Part shown: positions 3,698 through 5,277 of the stretch, in pieces
Position numbering within the stretch: the first letter of the stretch is position 1
Layout of the letters: every line of letters starts with the position of its first letter
Source of the DNA: JACPNA01 sp964429715
GTDB taxonomy: Archaea; Nanobdellota; Nanobdellia; Woesearchaeales; GW2011-AR9
Assembly (NCBI GenBank): GCA_964429715.1
Contig: CAYSCV010000089.1
Span: forward strand, 1 to 5,277
Length of the DNA stretch: 5,277 bases
Reading direction: 5' to 3'
Notes under the pieces: generated by a model
The model's database searches: none
Seen by the model: the letters and a program-made list of their open reading frames with translations, nothing else
What the model was told of the DNA's origin: nothing
Position numbers and translations under genes: made by a program

Positions 3698-5277
3698 ATG
3701 GTGGGTGTTAAACTGTTATTGTTGTATGTAGTTTTATTATTAGTTAGTGTTCAACTGGCGTTTGGGGTATCTCTTTCAGCCTGTGGCATTATTAGTAGTG
3801 CGGGGCCGTATTTAGTCTCTCAAAATATTGGAACAGGGGGGTATTGTCTCAACATCACCGCCTCTCACGTTTTACTTGACTGCCAAGGCTATAATATCAC
3901 GTATGGCGGCCATTCTCCGGGAAATGGTGTTGATTTTCAAGGAACACTCGGAAATATCACCATTAAAAATTGTCAATTCTTCCAGAATCTATCGTTAGAA
4001 ACACTAACCTATAATAATCAAGGCGCCAGTATAGCCCTCAATGTCTCAGCCAATAACACAATTTATAATAACACATTTTACACCAGAACAGATGGCGCAA
4101 CACTCTGGCTGGATCAAGTCAATAACACCAATATCAGCTGGAATAGTTTTACCCATATTTGTGGAGTATTTGCCCTGAATGCTACTGCAATCCAGATAAA
4201 TACTGATACTTTAAATAGTGCTGTCAAGTTATACATAGATAACAATGTCATAAATGTGACCTGCGTTGGTGCCAATGGTATTTTTATTGGTCATGCCGCC
4301 TCCGAGTCAAAAAATGTGTCGATTCGAAACAATGTAATGAATAGCAGTAGAACCACTCTCACTTTCCATGGCTCTGCTTCCGGGTCAATTATATCGGGAA
4401 ATCGGATTTATAGTTACGGCGGAGCGGGATTAGACGTTCGTGGTGCTGATACAATCATTCAAGAAAATCAGATAAGCGTATCTCAGATAAGCGGATCTGC
4501 CAGTTATGCATTCCAAAGTTTTAAAGCCACCAATTTTCTTGTTCGTTCTAATACGATAAAATCATTTTCAACAAATTCAGCTGCATTAATTTTACAAGCA
4601 CTTTTTCCGGATTACGTAAATGATAGCCTCTTTGACAATAACACCATCATGAGCAGTTACCTTCCCAGTTCAGACCCTGCACGATCAGCAGTATATTTAT
4701 ATGGAAATGTCTACAACAACGTCTTCGTCAACAATAATATTTCCGCACTAGAAGGAGTACAAGAGATTTACGATGAGAATAGTACCCTTGCCAATTATCT
4801 TATCTACAACAATTCCAATGGTGAAATCGCCTGGATGAATAACGGCACCGGGGGATTTTTAGGCAACCTCACGATTTTCGTCAACGGCTCATTAAATCTA
4901 GGAGAAACGATTATAATTAATACTAATCTTGCGGCAGTGAATACATCAGCGTTTACGCCAAAACAAATGATTAACAGTTCAGCGAATATAACATTGCGAG
5001 GATTGAGCGGGGATACATTAAGCAGTATTACCAAAGATCCCGAATTTCGGACAACCGCAGCTTCGGTTTCCGGTTCAGATTGTTTGACCAGTAGTCCGGT
5101 TACTTGTTATCAAAAGAGTTTTTCAGGCGGTGTATTGATTTTTAATACGACGAGTTTTTCAAGTTTTACATCTGTGACGACTTCTTCAAGTGGAAGTAGC
5201 AGTGTTCCAGAATTTCAAGACTATGCGATGATGTTTATTCTCGTTATCGGGATTAGCGGCTTTTTTGTGATGAAGAA
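3698..5277 (+). CDS. Secreted right-handed beta-helix surface protein with PEF-type C-terminal sorting signal (last residues beyond window)
   Basis: 526 residues are visible and the frame is open at the right edge, probably only a few residues short. Residues 1-23 are a signal peptide (MVGVKLLLLYVVLLLVSVQ, then LAFG). Residues 29-70 form the cap seen before many NosD-like helices: ACG, GGYCLNITASHVLLDCQGYNI. From about 80 to 375 irregular turns recur with an N-V-I/F-x-N-N-T pattern (IYNNTF, ISWNSF, YIDNNVI, IRNNVM, ISGNRI, IQENQI, VRSNTI, FDNNTI, FVNNNI), typical of parallel beta-helix (PbH1) repeats with Asn-rich turns. A further domain (about 376-480) carries a close Cys pair (C462, C470). 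A Ser/Thr-rich linker (484-502) leads to VPEF (503-506), a hydrophobic span (508-524) and Lys, as in archaeosortase substrates of PEF type. There are 25 N-X-S/T sequons and 8 cysteines. It is probably anchored outside the cell. Beta-helices can bind or cut polysaccharide, but I see no catalytic site and name no substrate. Confidence 0.88.
   Translation, partial: MVGVKLLLLYVVLLLVSVQLAFGVSLSACGIISSAGPYLVSQNIGTGGYCLNITASHVLLDCQGYNITYGGHSPGNGVDFQGTLGNITIKNCQFFQNLSLETLTYNNQGASIALNVSANNTIYNNTFYTRTDGATLWLDQVNNTNISWNSFTHICGVFALNATAIQINTDTLNSAVKLYIDNNVINVTCVGANGIFIGHAASESKNVSIRNNVMNSSRTTLTFHGSASGSIISGNRIYSYGGAGLDVRGADTIIQENQISVSQISGSASYAFQSFKATNFLVRSNTIKSFSTNSAALILQALFPDYVNDSLFDNNTIMSSYLPSSDPARSAVYLYGNVYNNVFVNNNISALEGVQEIYDENSTLANYLIYNNSNGEIAWMNNGTGGFLGNLTIFVNGSLNLGETIIINTNLAAVNTSAFTPKQMINSSANITLRGLSGDTLSSITKDPEFRTTAASVSGSDCLTSSPVTCYQKSFSGGVLIFNTTSFSSFTSVTTSSSGSSSVPEFQDYAMMFILVIGISGFFVMK
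4469..4498 (+). repeat. In-frame 15-nt tandem duplication in the beta-helix gene
   Basis: CAGATAAGCGTATCT is followed directly by CAGATAAGCGGATCT, differing at one base. It encodes QISVS-QISGS (residues 258-267). The copies are codon-aligned, so the event added five residues without a frameshift. One mismatch suggests a fairly recent duplication or slippage event. Confidence 0.9.

Noticed and set aside
4804..5034. A 76-codon minus-strand frame inside the surface-protein gene
   Set aside because: Antisense to a continuous secreted-protein reading frame. No ribosome binding site seen.
3698..5277. Calling the surface protein NosD (copper-site maturation) or a pectate lyase
   Set aside because: Only the generic beta-helix repeat pattern is shared. 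No nos genes are nearby and no lyase active-site residues can be recognised, so a specific function would be invented.

Overview
The window looks like a piece of an archaeal chromosome. A phenylalanyl-tRNA synthetase alpha subunit of the archaeal/eukaryotic type, a Pelota (aPelota/Dom34) ribosome-rescue protein and a TrmB-family regulator are all archaeal markers. Archaeal TATA boxes and Shine-Dalgarno sites of the AAAAGGAG type precede the genes. The fourth gene is a secreted beta-helix surface protein ending in a PEF-type C-terminal sorting signal. That combination resembles what I know from DPANN archaea of the Woesearchaeota/Pacearchaeota kind. This placement is an inference from protein style, not a measured affiliation.

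Layout, left to right. (1) Positions 1-1448, minus strand: pheS, with its C-terminus cut by the left edge. (2) 1449-1538: a short spacer holding the pheS TATA box, a small inverted repeat and the T-rich terminator region of the next gene. (3) 1539-2345, minus: a 268-residue TrmB-family regulator. Its start is set by a strong ribosome binding site, not by the longest reading frame. (4) 2346-2531: a spacer with TATA candidates, a 7-bp-arm inverted repeat that may be an operator, and an A/T hairpin. (5) 2532-3587, minus: pelA, complete. (6) 3588-3697: a divergent intergenic region with one perfectly palindromic TATA box, TTTATAAA, placed almost equally far from both start codons. (7) 3698 to the right edge, plus: a large secreted, Asn-rich, right-handed beta-helix protein, missing only its last few residues. 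No gene-free stretch exceeds 300 bases.

The three minus-strand genes point the same way, but each has its own promoter-like spacer of about 90-190 nt, so they need not form an operon. pheS (charging of tRNA-Phe) and pelA (clearing of stalled ribosomes) are housekeeping translation genes. The TrmB-type gene between them may control itself or a remote target. The surface protein faces away and is probably functionally unrelated, although it may share a promoter element with pelA.

I see no defence system, mobile element, CRISPR array or RNA gene. The more interesting signals are the possible shared palindromic TATA box, the very high number of N-glycosylation sequons, an internal shift in codon use in the surface protein, and a TrmB-type protein that lacks the usual large C-terminal sugar-binding region.
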